This document shows, piece by piece, positions 48,643 to 62,091 of a stretch of DNA of 64,000 bases. How positions within the stretch are numbered: position 1 is the stretch's first letter; each line of letters starts with the position of its first letter. The notes beneath the pieces were generated by a model that ran no database searches, was not told the DNA's origin, and saw only the letters and a program-made list of their open reading frames with translations. This DNA is from Allacma fusca (taxonomy: Eukaryota > Arthropoda > Collembola > Symphypleona > Sminthuridae): positions 39,524,783 through 39,588,782 of the forward strand of contig OX359250.1 of NCBI GenBank assembly GCA_947179485.1, written 5' to 3'. The position numbers and the translations under genes were made by a program.

Positions 48643-51004
48643 CTTTGTGTAGATACAAGTTGTGCAAGGAATTAAAATTCAAAGCAAATGTTCAGTCGGA
48701 CAAGCTATTTAATGCGACCAGAAGTTACTTAACACTTCTTGAATATTTACACTTCTCTCATGCTCTCCGACCTCCCTTCCCTGTAGCCGTCCACATCTCC
48801 TCCGTCCGCCCGATTGAAAACATGTATCGAAGTGAGCATCAATCACTGGGAGGGAAAAAACTAATGGACTATATCAGACACTAGTAGGAAGACCACCTAT
48901 AGGAAAATTAGCCTATCGCTAGAATCTCCTCAGCAAAATCAGCCATCACATGTTCCCCTGTCACTTAGACCATTAAGTAGAACCTTGTGGTGGGAACAAT
49001 CGCCACATCATTTCACAGGCGTCGGTACTACTGGGGTCCTTTTATGCGTAAACTTATCCGCTCTCTCTCTCTCTCTCTCCCTCTCTCTCTCTTTGGTAGT
49101 TTAGATAATGCGGCTAATGTTTTATGCAAGAGTGTCTTCATCCTTATACAAATTAAATGCAAATCCTATTAAGCTCAACTGTTTTTTTTTCCAGCAACTT
49201 GTCTTTTCGTACCTCGTTCCCAGTAAATTCTCTTCGGTAAACACTGATTATTAGCATACAGGCAAAAGTTGATGCGGTGTGTGGACTCTCCAAAGTCTGT
49301 AATAGCAGATGAGCAAGTTAAATGCATAATGTACAGATACATGTAGGTAGGTACATACTCAGACTATGATTCTACGGAAGTTGTTTTTGGAACAGTTCAG
49401 TCACAATGAGGATGGTACTCAAAGGGTAACGAATTTAGCCGGTGAGATAAAAAGTGAAAACTGTTGAGTCTTAAACGGTTCATTGTGTCCATTCTTGATG
49501 CTAATGGTCTTTGCATTACCCATTTTAATTAGGAGCAGTGTGCGGGCAGAAGTGTTGCTCACAAGTGGTTTCTATGGATATATGTATGTATATACTTATC
49601 TACATATAATTATGTAATGTATGTTGGGATTTATACAGAGACATAAACTGATATGAATATATGTACATACGTTACATGATTATTACGAAGGGGCATTGCG
49701 CTTGCATAAAAAAAATTGTACCTTGGGGTTAGCTACTTTACATATGCACGTATAAGGCTGAGTGGTTCATGTCCAAGGGAAGACGGTTTTTGAGGAGATT
49801 TAAAAAGGATGAGGATATTACGATACTGGAATGGTACTTTGATATGAGCTTGGACCTGCGGATACGTCCAGAGATGGGAATATTAATAGGATGCATATAC
49901 ACATGTTTTCCCCCTACTTTTGTGACTGCCACTTCGTATTCCTTGAGTCGCACTTCATTTCTATCTCTGTATCTCTTTCATTTAGGCCTTGTCCCTGTCC
50001 ATCTTCAACATGGATTGCTCATGTTAAATCAGGGACTGTGTTACATAGTCCAAGATCAATATAATCATATGAGAGGAGCTCGGGTTACCCGTGTGTGTAC
50101 ACTAGACGGGGTATGATAGATAAACAAGTGAAAATAGGTCAAGTCCAGTTTTTCTTCCGTCAGACGAGAGAAAATTAGGTCAGCATGAGACGTGAGCTCT
50201 CGACACACACAACTCAAAAGCCGCTCAGCGTCCACAAGTCAGAAGGAGAAGACGGAGAAAAAAAAACTTGTAAAAGATCTCCAAGTTCATTGTTCATCTA
50301 CAAAACTACAAATCAAACTAAAAATCATTATGTAAATGGTTTGACTTGTAATTGAAGAGCATTAGGAAAATAAAATCCTTTCTCCTCTTTAAATTACAGT
50401 CTTGGTCCCTTCAGGTTAGCTGGAACTACCCTTTGACAAAATACTCCTCCGGATTTCAGGGCTTCTGTACTATACATATATACTGTAGGTAAAGCATCGA
50501 AATTCAATTTACTCCATGGATTCATCATTCTTGACTTTTGGACCCAAAGTACGAGTTTACATAACGGGTTCTCTTCCCCCTTTAGCTTTTAATGACTCCC
50601 AGTATTTGAACAAACTAATCAACGACCATGTCAGGTCAGGAGTATCGATTATGAAAAATAAGCCTTTAGTCAATTATCAAATAAGAATTCTTGAGCCGAT
50701 GACTGCAGAATGCTTCAACTGATTTGTATTTTAAACAATTATCATTACAGAGTGCTGTACTCCCGAGAGTTAAATAATGCTCTTGTTGACACTCTGTCAA
50801 TCCTGTTGACATCTCTGCCGAGTAAATAAATACAAGAAAGTAGAGCGGAGTTGCCTTGTAGGAAAATTGGTGGATTTTTTTTTATTATTCCCAATAAATA
50901 CTTTCCATCAGAGATAGAAATAAGTTAGAAATTTTGAAAAGGGTTCCAAAAAAAATACTGTTGTGGAGAGTTGTCACACGGTCGTATCGGTTCCATCAAT
51001 GAAA
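48643..51004. other. Non-coding stretch
   Basis: Contains a CT microsatellite (49061-49093) and a pair of opposed open frames at 49738-50116, neither with recognisable features. It includes the 3' flank of the cuticle-type gene. Confidence 0.4.
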
Positions 51005-51697
51005 TTAATATCCGTAGTGGACTCCGAATCCGTCGAAGTTGAGGTGAGCAACTTGGGGAACGGCGCTGTAGGCAACTCCCAAAAGGCTAGCTGGGGCAGC
51101 GACGGCCTTGGCAACTGGGGCAGCGGCGTAAGCGACTGGAGCAGCAGCAACACGGGCAACTGGGGCAGCATAAGACACTGGGGCAGCAGCATAGGCTGGG
51201 GCAGCAGCATAGGCTGGGGAAGCATAGGCAACTGGGGCAGCAGCCACGGAGACAGCGGGGTTGATCACACGGGTATCGTGCTTGCGGACGGAGGAGAAGG
51301 CAGAGTCAACAGCCTGTACAACATTACAAAAGACATGGTCAACAAGTCCCCGGAACAAAAAGCACTCTGTCAATTAGCTCATATATAATCGTCAATGTGA
51401 AACCTTGGATTGGGAAGAGATGGTTCCAAGACCAGCGTATCCCAAACCACGGATGGTTTGTTCGGATTGAGCACCGACGTGTTGGTCAATGTATTGGACG
51501 CCAGCTTGGGCAGCGGCGATGAAAGCGAAAAGAGCGACAGCCTAAAGATTTAAAAAAAAAAGAATGTCAGCAAAGTTCAAATACGAATCCGATTTTTGAA
51601 TCCGAGGAACAAATTAGGAACAAATTAGAATCCAAACTTGTAGTTTTAAGCACTATTTTTTTTTGTATCAGTCAATAATTAGTACCTTGGCGAACAT
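51005..51697 (-). CDS. Ala/Pro/Val-rich cuticle-type structural protein, 152 aa, three exons
   Basis: Exon 1 (51697-51686) encodes only MFAK. Exon 2 (51541-51404) continues the signal peptide ([14 protein letters not shown]) and then [20 protein letters not shown]. Exon 3 (51313-51005) carries the low-complexity body with repeated [13 protein letters not shown] and AAPVSYA motifs and ends [11 protein letters not shown]. All introns are phase 0 with GT-AG ends (142 and 90 nt). AAPV/AAPA-Y repeats after a signal peptide are a hallmark of arthropod cuticle proteins without a chitin-binding R&R domain. I see no R&R consensus. The GC content is higher than the neighbouring DNA, as expected from GCN/CCN codons. 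A TATA box lies about 135 bp upstream of the ATG. The first exon encoding only the start of the signal peptide is common in arthropod cuticle genes. Confidence 0.88.
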
Positions 51698-51830
51698 GTT
51701 GAAGTTGTTGTTTTTTGAACCGGGAACGGAACGGGAAGATATTTTTTTTTAAAAAGAGAGTTACAAGAGAAGTAGTTACTTCAATGAGAACTGGTGAATG
51801 AATTGATGACTCTGCAACGGCTCAACTTGG

Positions 51831-51838
51831 TTTTTATA
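51831..51838 (-). promoter_or_regulatory. TATA box of the cuticle-type gene
   Basis: TATAAAAA on the minus strand, 134-141 bp upstream of the ATG at 51697. This would give a 5' leader of about 100 nt. Confidence 0.6.
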
Positions 51839-54260
51839 GCGGGTCAGAAGGGCGTTGTAATTGAATGATCAAGTGAATGACATGGACGTTCAGCTTAACC
51901 TTACCATACTATGTACATAGGAGGAGATCACTCTCAGGACCCTTTCATGTGCTTTCCCATACCCCCTTATATTATATATATATAGATTTGATATCCATTA
52001 CAACAATATTAAATAACCCTGATTAATAAAATATCGTTGGGTTGATCATAAGGAGATTACTAACTCTGTAGAAAATTGGCCACCTTCAATGGGGGAGCAT
52101 TATGCTCAGTGACGGAGAGTCTATGTAAGTGCTTACACACTATTAAGACACAATAACTTTATAAATCACGCATTAACAAAGATGTAAACCCTCTTTGGCA
52201 ATACATACACCAAACCCACCCCTTTCACTTCCATATCCCTTCCAACATCATATATGTAAGCCTCACAGTAGTGGCACGATTACCTCTCATAATTTAACCA
52301 CGACTCTGCCAAAGTGTATATATAGAATTCTAATCTCTACGGAGATGATTGTAGTTTAAATGCTCTGCTCAAAGCTCTCCAAGGAATATACATACAACCT
52401 TCAATTAAAAAAAAAAAAACTGTAGACAATCTATCAAGAAAAATATTAGGCATATATTATCCTATGGACATCATGCTAATTCCTAATTAATAAAATATCA
52501 ATTTGTACTGTGGACAATCATAGGATAAATTAGCATGGGGCTCAGAGTATACAATAACAAAATGACCCTTTCCATCTTCCAAATTTGCCAAATAATTGGT
52601 CTGCTCGCTGAAAGCTTCTTCTTCTTCTCCTTCTTCTTCCCAAATCCTATTACTATTTCCTTTCAGTGATCTCTTGTGACCTTTGTGGGCACTGGGACAG
52701 TCATTATACAAAGCTCCTTTCGTATAGATACAATAAACAATCTTGGAGTCTCCTACTCTCACCAACTACACCTTCGTCTTGTCCACACATTCTTGACGTT
52801 GACAAGGGAAATTATTACAAGTTTGAGTAATAATGGGGCAAATGGACAGGTTTCCCTTTCAAGTTCAATCCTTTATGCAATACATTCTAATTTCAGTCAG
52901 TCCGAAGATATTTATTTCCATTACTGACTATTCGAGATTACTTTTACATTTTAATTTCAAAATATCCCTAAATTCTACATTTGAGTTCACATTCATACAT
53001 ACATACGTTCCGTCCAAGTATGTACGTATAATTATATTAAAATTCAAAATAAAAATAAAATAAAAATATCTACACTACTGAATTTAAACACAAGGAGGTA
53101 ATTACACATACATAGTTGGTGAGTCTCGTCCTATTTTAAACACATATGGTAGTAACTCATCATTAGCTGTGATCTTACAAGAAGGATTGAGAAATCTCAA
53201 AATGTATATCCTCCGGTCAATATCACAACAAACTAGACCAATCAGTTTTGTCATAGTTTGTAAGCATTTCAAGTTTTGTTGTGGAGTTGAACATTGTTGT
53301 GCATATGCGCTCCGCTTCATTATTAAATAACCCTGTCAATTTGCAAAGTAGCATGTGGACGTACGCATTTATTGTTGCTTGTGTGTATTTAAATAATTAC
53401 GGGATAATCTTGGCATATACTTACAAATTACGGGGATACGAACCAAAACTGAACGAGTGTGTACAAGAATCCTGGGAACTTGGAGGATTTCCCAGATGAG
53501 CGTGTTGACTCCTTACCATGTTCGACAATAATCATTGCTAAATGGGAGCATTTGCCAAGTGTAAATGTTATTGGGGTAATAGTCTGCGCCTGCATGCTGT
53601 ATCTGTACTCTTGTAGCTTTTAAAATAACGGATGCTACATGAGTACAAAACTATACACACAAGCATTGACTGGGCACGTACCCCATAATTACTGTTTGAT
53701 TGAGGATGGCTGGGAACGATAAGAGACGAAATTATTGCTGATTGTAATTAATAAGCTCTGAGAGACCGAGCCACACAGAACTGTAGACTTGTTCAAACGT
53801 TAGGGGCTCTCCAAAAGGTTACGTCGCTTTTCGCTCACTTTCCCACAAAATACCTGACCACATATATAGGGTAGTATAATGGCGAAGGAAATTGAGCGCG
53901 AGCCGCCGTCGAAAACCTGACCTTTAAAAGTGAAATAAAAGTAACCTCATATCTCATCTTTTAAACCAAAAATTACCTTGTACAGATAAGCTGACGCAGA
54001 ATCGCCAGCCACGCTAATTACCTTTTCTTTTGTGAGGATCAAGGAAATATACATTTCCGATGGCAATATCCCCTTGATTTATTTGTCTGCTATTCCATTT
54101 CTGATCGTATCGTGCGGAATTCATGTGCTTTCCGTACGTTGTTGTAATTATACATAATTATGTCCCTATGTGTCAGTAGATTGTACAGCTACATATATAT
54201 ATGCATTCTATTCGTATGTCCATACATAATCCATACTTGTTTCTACATCTGCATGCTCTT
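51839..54260. other. Non-coding stretch
   Basis: AT-rich, with a TA run near 51970 and no open frame that reads like protein. Nothing else is supported. Confidence 0.45.
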
Positions 54261-54644
54261 TTATTCACATCTGATCTTTAGCTTTTTCATGGAAGTTGAT
54301 CTAGTACTTTGATATCTTGGACTTTGTTGATCCACACAATGCTTGTTGTTACTATTATGGTCTTGGGAGAAATAACTGTTGAGTATGAAATTCTGAATGG
54401 GCTTTGATTGGAAATTGTGCATGGGTTTTTTGATGACCACATTTTTTAATTCAAGCATTTTGTTCAAGTAACAGTAATAATTACGGGTGATTGGAAAGTA
54501 TCCCTCAATGAGCAAAGTTGCAAGAGCCAGACAAGACAGAGATGCTGATGTAATTTTCCAAGAAAAACTGATTATCTTGTCCCACTGAGCCAGTGACTTC
54601 TTCAGTGCTTGTGTCCTTATGTATGTCCTCAGAGTTGATGGTCC
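54261..54644 (-). other. Terminal exon candidate with a hydrophobic segment (127 aa)
   Basis: After an acceptor (GCTCTTTTGACAG) the minus strand is open for 128 codons to TAA at 54261. The frame starts GPSTLRTYIRTQALKKSLAQ, has a hydrophobic stretch (ITSASLSCLALATLLI) and ends SMKKLKIRCE. AATAAA overlaps the stop codon, which would leave a very short 3' end. No ATG opens the frame, so upstream exons would be needed and were not found. 128 open codons is more than expected by chance in DNA this AT-rich. The family is not recognised. Confidence 0.35.
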
Positions 54645-57180
54645 CTGTCAAAAGAGCTGTTGTGACTTGAGCATTGCATATTCGCCGGTATACTTTGTAC
54701 AATTTTTATTATATGATAATTTGAGCCCTCCTTGGTTGTACTGTACTATGCAATAGAAATATGTCCTGCTCTGGGGGCCTCGGTATATAGGCATGGTTCC
54801 TCATGAATAAATTGCAGCTATTAATAATCAGGACTGGTCACATTCATCACTTCTTCTGAGACGGTATGTTTTGAATGAAAGCTTTCCAACTTTGAGAACG
54901 TGTCCGATGGACATTGATACAGTAGGATTTAGCGTCTTTTCTTTTCAATACAAACACTTTGGAAGATGACTTGATACCGAGGCCGCACCATTGGTTTCTC
55001 ATTATGGGTCACAGCAGGGGATGTTCGAGCTCCGATGGAACAACACAGATTGTCAATGAACCCCGCCGATCCCTATATCCTTTGAAAATATGGAGTTGTG
55101 TAATAGCCATACACAATCATATACATATATGGAGGTCAGGTCTGAAACTCTCACCGGAGTTGATGTTATTGTTCATTCATTTACATACAGTTATTATGCA
55201 TTACGATGTCATCCATTCACCGAGACTACGAATTTTTGGGATGAGGCTCAAATTCGCAAGTGTTTTTTTTTCAGGGTTGAGTCTATTGTAAAAATAATTC
55301 CTAATTTAGCAGGATTTAAACACTGGTGGTTTACCTTATTATTATGATAAGGAAATAATGTAAAAGGAAAAAATTCCTCCTTCCAAATATTTATCCTTTC
55401 GGTAAATCGCTGGAAATTAGAGAGGAATTTCCATACTAATATCCAAGGCTGAGTCACAAATTCACACGTATTTGCAAAAAAAAAATTGAGTACCTGTGGA
55501 TCTGCAATTAATTGGTGTTACTTTTCATACATAGCTCCAAATGTACGTACAGGGGGCATTCATTCAAGTGTCAGTATATAGCCCGTCTGAGTTGAGGAAT
55601 TGTGTATTGTCTCAGAGCGATTTACAATTAGGAGGCTTTCTGCTCAAAAACAAGTTCCCTTGCTCATCGTTGGGCTTGTTGGACCATTATCCAAATGCAA
55701 TTATTATGAGACAGAACGTGAATGCTCACCCAGTAATTTGTGATGGGGGCAATATATAGCATATGTGAGGGGGTCTATGAGCTATACGTGCCGCAATTAT
55801 TAGTAACAAAGTGATTTTAATTCCCATGTTTTCGATGCCCTTCATATCTCCAAACTACAAGTGACTACTAATTGGGTGACCGAGGATCGTTACGCATGGA
55901 AAAGCTCACAAATGAGAGTCCTCTCGAGGTCTTGTGTCCCCCAAGGATGTACATACTCGAAAGACTTTGCTGGGAGCAGAGTTGAGATGAATAGTTGTTG
56001 GAACGCATCTCAATTGCAAGTATACAGTCATACATAATTATCTATGTATAGGTAATTATGTATATGTGAGTACTTCTGTAGTAAACACCCTGTGTACACT
56101 GATCCTTCCAATATGTTCCTTTAATTAGGAAACACAATTTATGATTTCTATAAAACACTCTTCATTAAGTCGTCGTGGCCATAATTCTTTTAGTACTTAC
56201 CACATCTATAATTATCCGTATGTACACACCTGTGCATAGGCCAGCCATTCAGCAATAATTCAGCACATAGAGGAACAAGTGTTTGAAAGGCAGTCCGCTA
56301 ATCGAATTGGGACACCAAAGTGTATGCTTTAAAAGAAGTTGTAAATACGTCATTACCTGTTTTTATTATTAGACAGATTTAAATATTCTTATACGCTAGG
56401 ATTCTTTGTAGTCTAGAGTCCAAAATATGAAAATCCTACCTGGTTGTTACAATTTGTAATAATTGCAATTTTATTTTACAGAGAATTTAATCTTTGTGAG
56501 TAATTAAAGACTGGAATGATCTCTAGGGACTTGTAAATATTGCAGCTACACAGTCAAAACTCGGAATCCAACTGATCCTGAGGAATTTGTATATTACAGT
56601 ATGTACGCATACATGTACATACGTTGTATTGTACACCTTACATTTTACTTTGATCTACATTTCTTGAAGAACTCTTCAAAAGCAGTCCATACAGACTGCA
56701 TAAGTAGAGTTCTGATCGGACCCCGATTATTAATAGTAATTTTGCTACAGATTACAGATCTGCATCGCATCATTCAGTACAGGAGCAAGGAATTGAGCAG
56801 AATATAAATGAATGGTTATTTCCTAAACCTAAGTCCCAGACAAGTCCAAGTACAGAGATAAGGTCTCGTCCTTTGAAAGGGAAAAGGTGGCGGAGATAAT
56901 TATTATTATAGTTTCGCCATTCACCCAACCAATCCAATGCACTCTCCAGCTCACCTCATTGACACATATCCATTGTAAATAACTTGCCCCACAAAAATAC
57001 TTTGAGTATTTGTCATATAATTATACATTGAACAGTAAGCGAACCTTTAAGTAAAAGAGTAAACACCTATTACTATAACCCTCTGTACAAAAAAAAATAA
57101 TTTAATAAATTAATCTAACCAGTGTACATGTCTGTAAAAGGTCATTCTTACAAATATGTATATTTAATTTGTATTACATT
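54645..57180. other. Non-coding stretch
   Basis: No supported gene. It holds short palindromic ACATATGTAC-like words, which are common throughout the window. Confidence 0.4.
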
Positions 57181-57468
57181 TTAATTTAAAAAAAAATCTC
57201 TCTTGTGACATTTACAAGAACGAAGAGGAAGGTAAACCTCAGGGATCCCCTTCATTTTGCTCAAGTAATTAATCATGAAATTAATGGAACCAAACCCATG
57301 CCTGTGTTTTGATGGAAATTGTACTGTAAAAAGAGTATCTAAGGGAAGGGGACAAGATCCCAAATTCCCAAGCCTTTTGATGCTCATAGGTAATGAAACT
57401 GGATTGGGTCTTTTACATGAAATTCTTACGGATCTTGTTGTCAAAGTACTTACTTCATTGCTCTAGAG
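57181..57468 (-). other. Open frame of about 95 codons, possible terminal exon
   Basis: After a possible acceptor (CTACTCTAG) the frame runs to TAA at 57181 and contains ISCKRPNPVSLPMSIKRLG, CPLPLDTLFTVQFPSKHRHG and RSCKCHK. An ATTAAA word overlaps the stop. The + strand is also open for 63 codons here, so the coding strand is uncertain and the whole may be chance. Confidence 0.25.
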
Positions 57469-60400
57469 TAGTAGTCTTGAAGTTTGATCTGATTCCTGTT
57501 TGTAGCTTATTTTGAATGCTTAATAATATGTAATTTCATAGTGTGCAGTGAGGAGTCAAAATTACATGTTTCTCGGAGCTCAGGAATGTAAATTGTTCCA
57601 CCCTGTGTTTTAGCTCCGCTCAAGTTTCATGTCGTGTCCTGTTTTATCTCACTCTTTAGTATTTATGCCTTTTGAATAGTGTAGTTTTAATGCATAATAT
57701 ATGTGGTTCAATTAGATGTGGGAATGAAGAATATCTTTGTATTTATCCTGTTTGTTAGGATCCTTTCAGTTAGGAGACAAAATCCAGCGTCTGCGAAAAA
57801 ATACGACAAAAAATATCCTTTTGAAGATCCCCCTCCCTACGGACATCCTCAAACCCGCTCGTATTCAGAAAAATTCTTCCAATGACCTCCTTTTGCTCCT
57901 TAACAGACGGAGGGATCCTCCCAATTATCTGCAAATTTCCCTTCGAACTGGACTTAAGTAATTAATGGAAATAATAAGCAATATGCTAATACCCTCTCAT
58001 AATGATTTCACAACTGCACCATTACGATTTTAATGTGGTGGTCAACAAACTGTAACTAAATTTTTCCTCGTGATTTTTTTTTTTTTTTTTTTTTTGAAGT
58101 GAAGTCTTTTCATGGGGTGCTTCCGATAAGTACTTATTTGTATTAGTGTGTAGCTACATAACAGTGAACTTGGTGGGGATGAGGGTAGCAGAGTATGTAG
58201 ATGGATAGGACAGGAGACTGCAATGTTTTTTGCTTAAAGATTTAGGGCCAGAGCCGACAGGGAAGGTTAGTTTAAGATTTATACACCCAGTGCTGAGAAT
58301 TTTCAGTACCTTTTTTTTTATTATTTCTGGTAGTATCTCTCCTCTCACTTGATATGTTCTAATATATCTACGTACATATGATGTGTAAAATATACGCAGA
58401 CTCGGATCAAAGAATTATTGTGATTCATAGTTGATCACATATGTTATTATAAAATTATGCAATCATTTCTTCAGGTGTGGATAAACTCCTGCTGAAAATT
58501 AGGTTTCACGGTGTACCCGCTATAATCATAATTATTATAGAGCAGTAATAATAAAATTGTACATGTACATACATTTGTACATGTGTACAGGCTAGACCTA
58601 CTTTTACATTACATACGTACATATGCACGTAGATGTACCAAGATATGGTTAGAGAGGTATGACCGTATGACGCTATGACGCAAAGTAACAATGGGATTTT
58701 TTATGTCAGGCCGTCCACAGACCTAGCCATAAATTAATGCAATGCATACAGAGATTAATAGACTCGGACGGAGATAAAGACTGCATAAAGACAAAAGATG
58801 AAAAGTGAAAGAGCTATTAAGGCCACAGTGATAGATATGGAGGGGTGCAGCTTAATATGACAAGTTCAGGTTTAATTGCAGGTTTTTCCAATCCTTCTCG
58901 ACACAGCAACGTTTCTATGACCCAATAAGCTATTTATACTGTCGACAAAATCCTTTATTTATATCTACTGCCCTCTTCGAGGGCTATTTAATGCAAAATC
59001 CCCTTTACGTAAATGGAGGTAGAGTACAATTGATGCATGATGTTAATTGTAACGTGTTGTGTGGCAGTAGCTATGTACATATGTAATTATATGTACATAG
59101 ACAGTAGTGAGTTATGGATCCTGTCCTGAGAAAAGGGAAATATTATTTGGCTGTGCTCATACCTTGTGAGTTTCTGTTTTGAATGGTTTACTGTCCCTTG
59201 TCGTAATTCATTTGCATGCTGGGCCTGTTCTGATCGGGTGATATAAAAACTTGCTGCAAAACCGTTCCTACGTAAAACTGGTCAGTCAACCGTCCGTCCT
59301 GAGTCAATTAAAACAGGCTGGGAGTGTGTGTACACAGGGAGCATAAGGGATTGAAAGATAAGTATGTATGAAAGAATCGTAAATTAGTCAGAATGTCTGT
59401 AAGTATTACTTGAGACAGAGTCCGGACAGAGTGTGAGATGTTGGTGGCAGAAAGGAATAACACTCGGGAGTTTTAAAAGGAGAGATAGAAACTTGTATCT
59501 GCCCTCCAATAGCTCCTGGGTTCCTACAATTAACAGCACTTGAAGCTCAGTGGAGCTGTCTGAGTCTCTTCCTTTGCAAAATAACTAATTAGCATAAGGC
59601 AATAATTATTTTTGCAAGTGATGTTTCAATCCTTTAACAAAACTTACCCTCTCATAGCTCTCCTTCAACTTGACAAGTGTAAATGTATCTTAATTACTTC
59701 TCAGCTCCAGATTCTTGTCCCTATAGTTTTATAAATTTTTACGACTCCCATCCAAAACCATCTGGAGGGATCTCTTCGCCAAAATTAATGACCCTACTAA
59801 ATGTGTCAGTCTCATCTGCAAACAGTCCTCACTGTGTTACGTATCTACTCCTTGAGCATTTTGCATTTAATTAATTCCCATCGGAATTCATTCTTGAGCA
59901 AGTTCCGCTCAAATTTTTGATCTTAATAATTATTTTCTTGATTAGTCTTAATTGACTGGGGTCTACATCCTTCCAGTTATTCCACTTGTTGTTGTAAACG
60001 GACTGGGAGACGCGCCCATTCTAATCCTACCATTTCACCGTGAGCTTTTGTTGTTTTGGTATTATTTTTACAGATTGATTGTTACACAGGAATATCTTTC
60101 TACTAGTAGTATAGTGTGACGTGTCCTGAGCTGTTGAGGACAGATATACTTACTCCTTGTGTTTGCAAATTGGAGAAATAATAATAATGATTGTTGACAA
60201 AATTGCTCCTCATTTCCGTCTGGAAGGGCTTAATTGTGGGGAACTTACATGTATCTATTTAATGATGAGGATAAAATAGGGAAATTAAAATCCTTCAGAA
60301 ATCCTTCACCCCCCACAAACACACCAGTTATTGTGAACGTGAATGGCAATTTTGATGAGTAAATAGAACTTTATAGTCCTGAGGCGAGTAAATAATTAAG

Positions 60401-62000
60401 GCTGCTGTAGGTCAATTTTGATTTGCTGGATCATTTTATTTAAATCTGATGCGCCTGATATTTATCATCAGGACCTCTCCTACTCCTACGTTTCAAGTAA
60501 TTATCTAAATGAACATTATTCTTGTGGAAATTCTCGTCTGCTACTGTCTATTTACTTTTGAGCATGTCTCTATCATTTTTTATGTGCAAAATATCTTTAA
60601 ATTGCCTCAGTCTGAACGTCTCAAGGATCCTTGATTCAATAGTTTGGTCAACAACTCTGGATTTTCATACGTGCTCCTTAATTGTATGTACTGTATTTAT
60701 AAGGAGCATTGAATATCTAACATAAGTAAATAAATATCCGGAAGATGCAGGAAATAAAATTGTAGTATCGCATGTGCTATTGACAGCGAAAGTGAGTGAC
60801 CTCACTCTTCAGTCCTTTTCTAATACTTTGTAAATACTCTGTTGAATTTAACCCATATGAGCTAATTTGCACATGTTAATTTTGTCCGTCTTGAAAAGTG
60901 ATATTAATGAACTGTCGTTACTATCAGCTCCTCAGCCCGATGTCAGTCACAGTGCCTTCGTAGTAAGAACCCAAATGAACGATCAATATTTTCAAGGATA
61001 ATTTTAACCTTGAGCTAAAAATTTTGCAGATATTCAAAAACACTTTCACACTTGGAAATCGTAATGCTGAGGAAGCAAATCATATAAAAGTGGTACTTAT
61101 TTTAGAAAGCTTGTACAGTTCCCTCTCTTGATTATGGCACCCAACGGCTGGAATAATTGTTGTGCCGTTATTTAGAAGAGATTTCCGTACAGGTATATTA
61201 TTTTTGGGGTAGAAATTCGTGGGAGGCTCTCATCTGAAACTGTGTGAGTAAAATTATGTGTTTATAAGGGAATTAAAGGGTATGCTGCAGGCACAGTTCC
61301 CATAGAGAGAGAGAGAGAGAGAGAGTCAACTGTAGGAGTACTGACTATGAGCTGAGTATAAAGTTGAGGTTTTGGTAGCACAAGCCATGGGCTGGAAGTT
61401 CAGTAATAAAGGAGCTGAGCTCTGACATGACATATGATTTGAGTATGACAAATACCATGTGTGTAAACAAGTGTGGGCAAGGAGATTATACCCTTGTAAA
61501 TCCTTTAATGCTGGAAATCTGGTGCACAAGCATATCAAATCCATGAATAGAAAAAACGTCATAAATATTTTTACACGGCCACACCAGGGTGGTTCATCTC
61601 GAAGACAGTAAAGTCCCAGAGGAGTCCTTGTAGGTACTAGACCGACACAGGGCCGGCCGCACGTACAGTGTTAAATCAACCTGAAAAAGCGTATTGTTCA
61701 AAGAAAAAAGGAACTTGCTTGGTCATCCTATTTGTCTTTGTTTTACAGCGGTCACCACAAATAACTTTTGTTTCCTTATTTCTCCCCCTGTAACTATACA
61801 CACACACACACACACTAGTACTGGGACTTGTAATTGTACTTGTAACATTGTAAAATGTAAAAGGCGCTTCCAAATCATGTCGTACACAATTTCGGCTTGT
61901 TCCTTCACCGTCATGCTTGATCAGGTCTCGTTCGGTCTAATAAACTACTTATACCTTTCTTATTGTGGGTAATCGCCAAATCTGTTATGACTACCTCCTC

Positions 62001-62091
<91 letters not shown>

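Noticed and set aside
50963..51388. 141-codon plus-strand Gly/Ser/Trp-rich frame
   Set aside because: Antisense shadow of the Ala/Pro/Val-rich cuticle gene, whose splice sites and signal peptide are on the minus strand.
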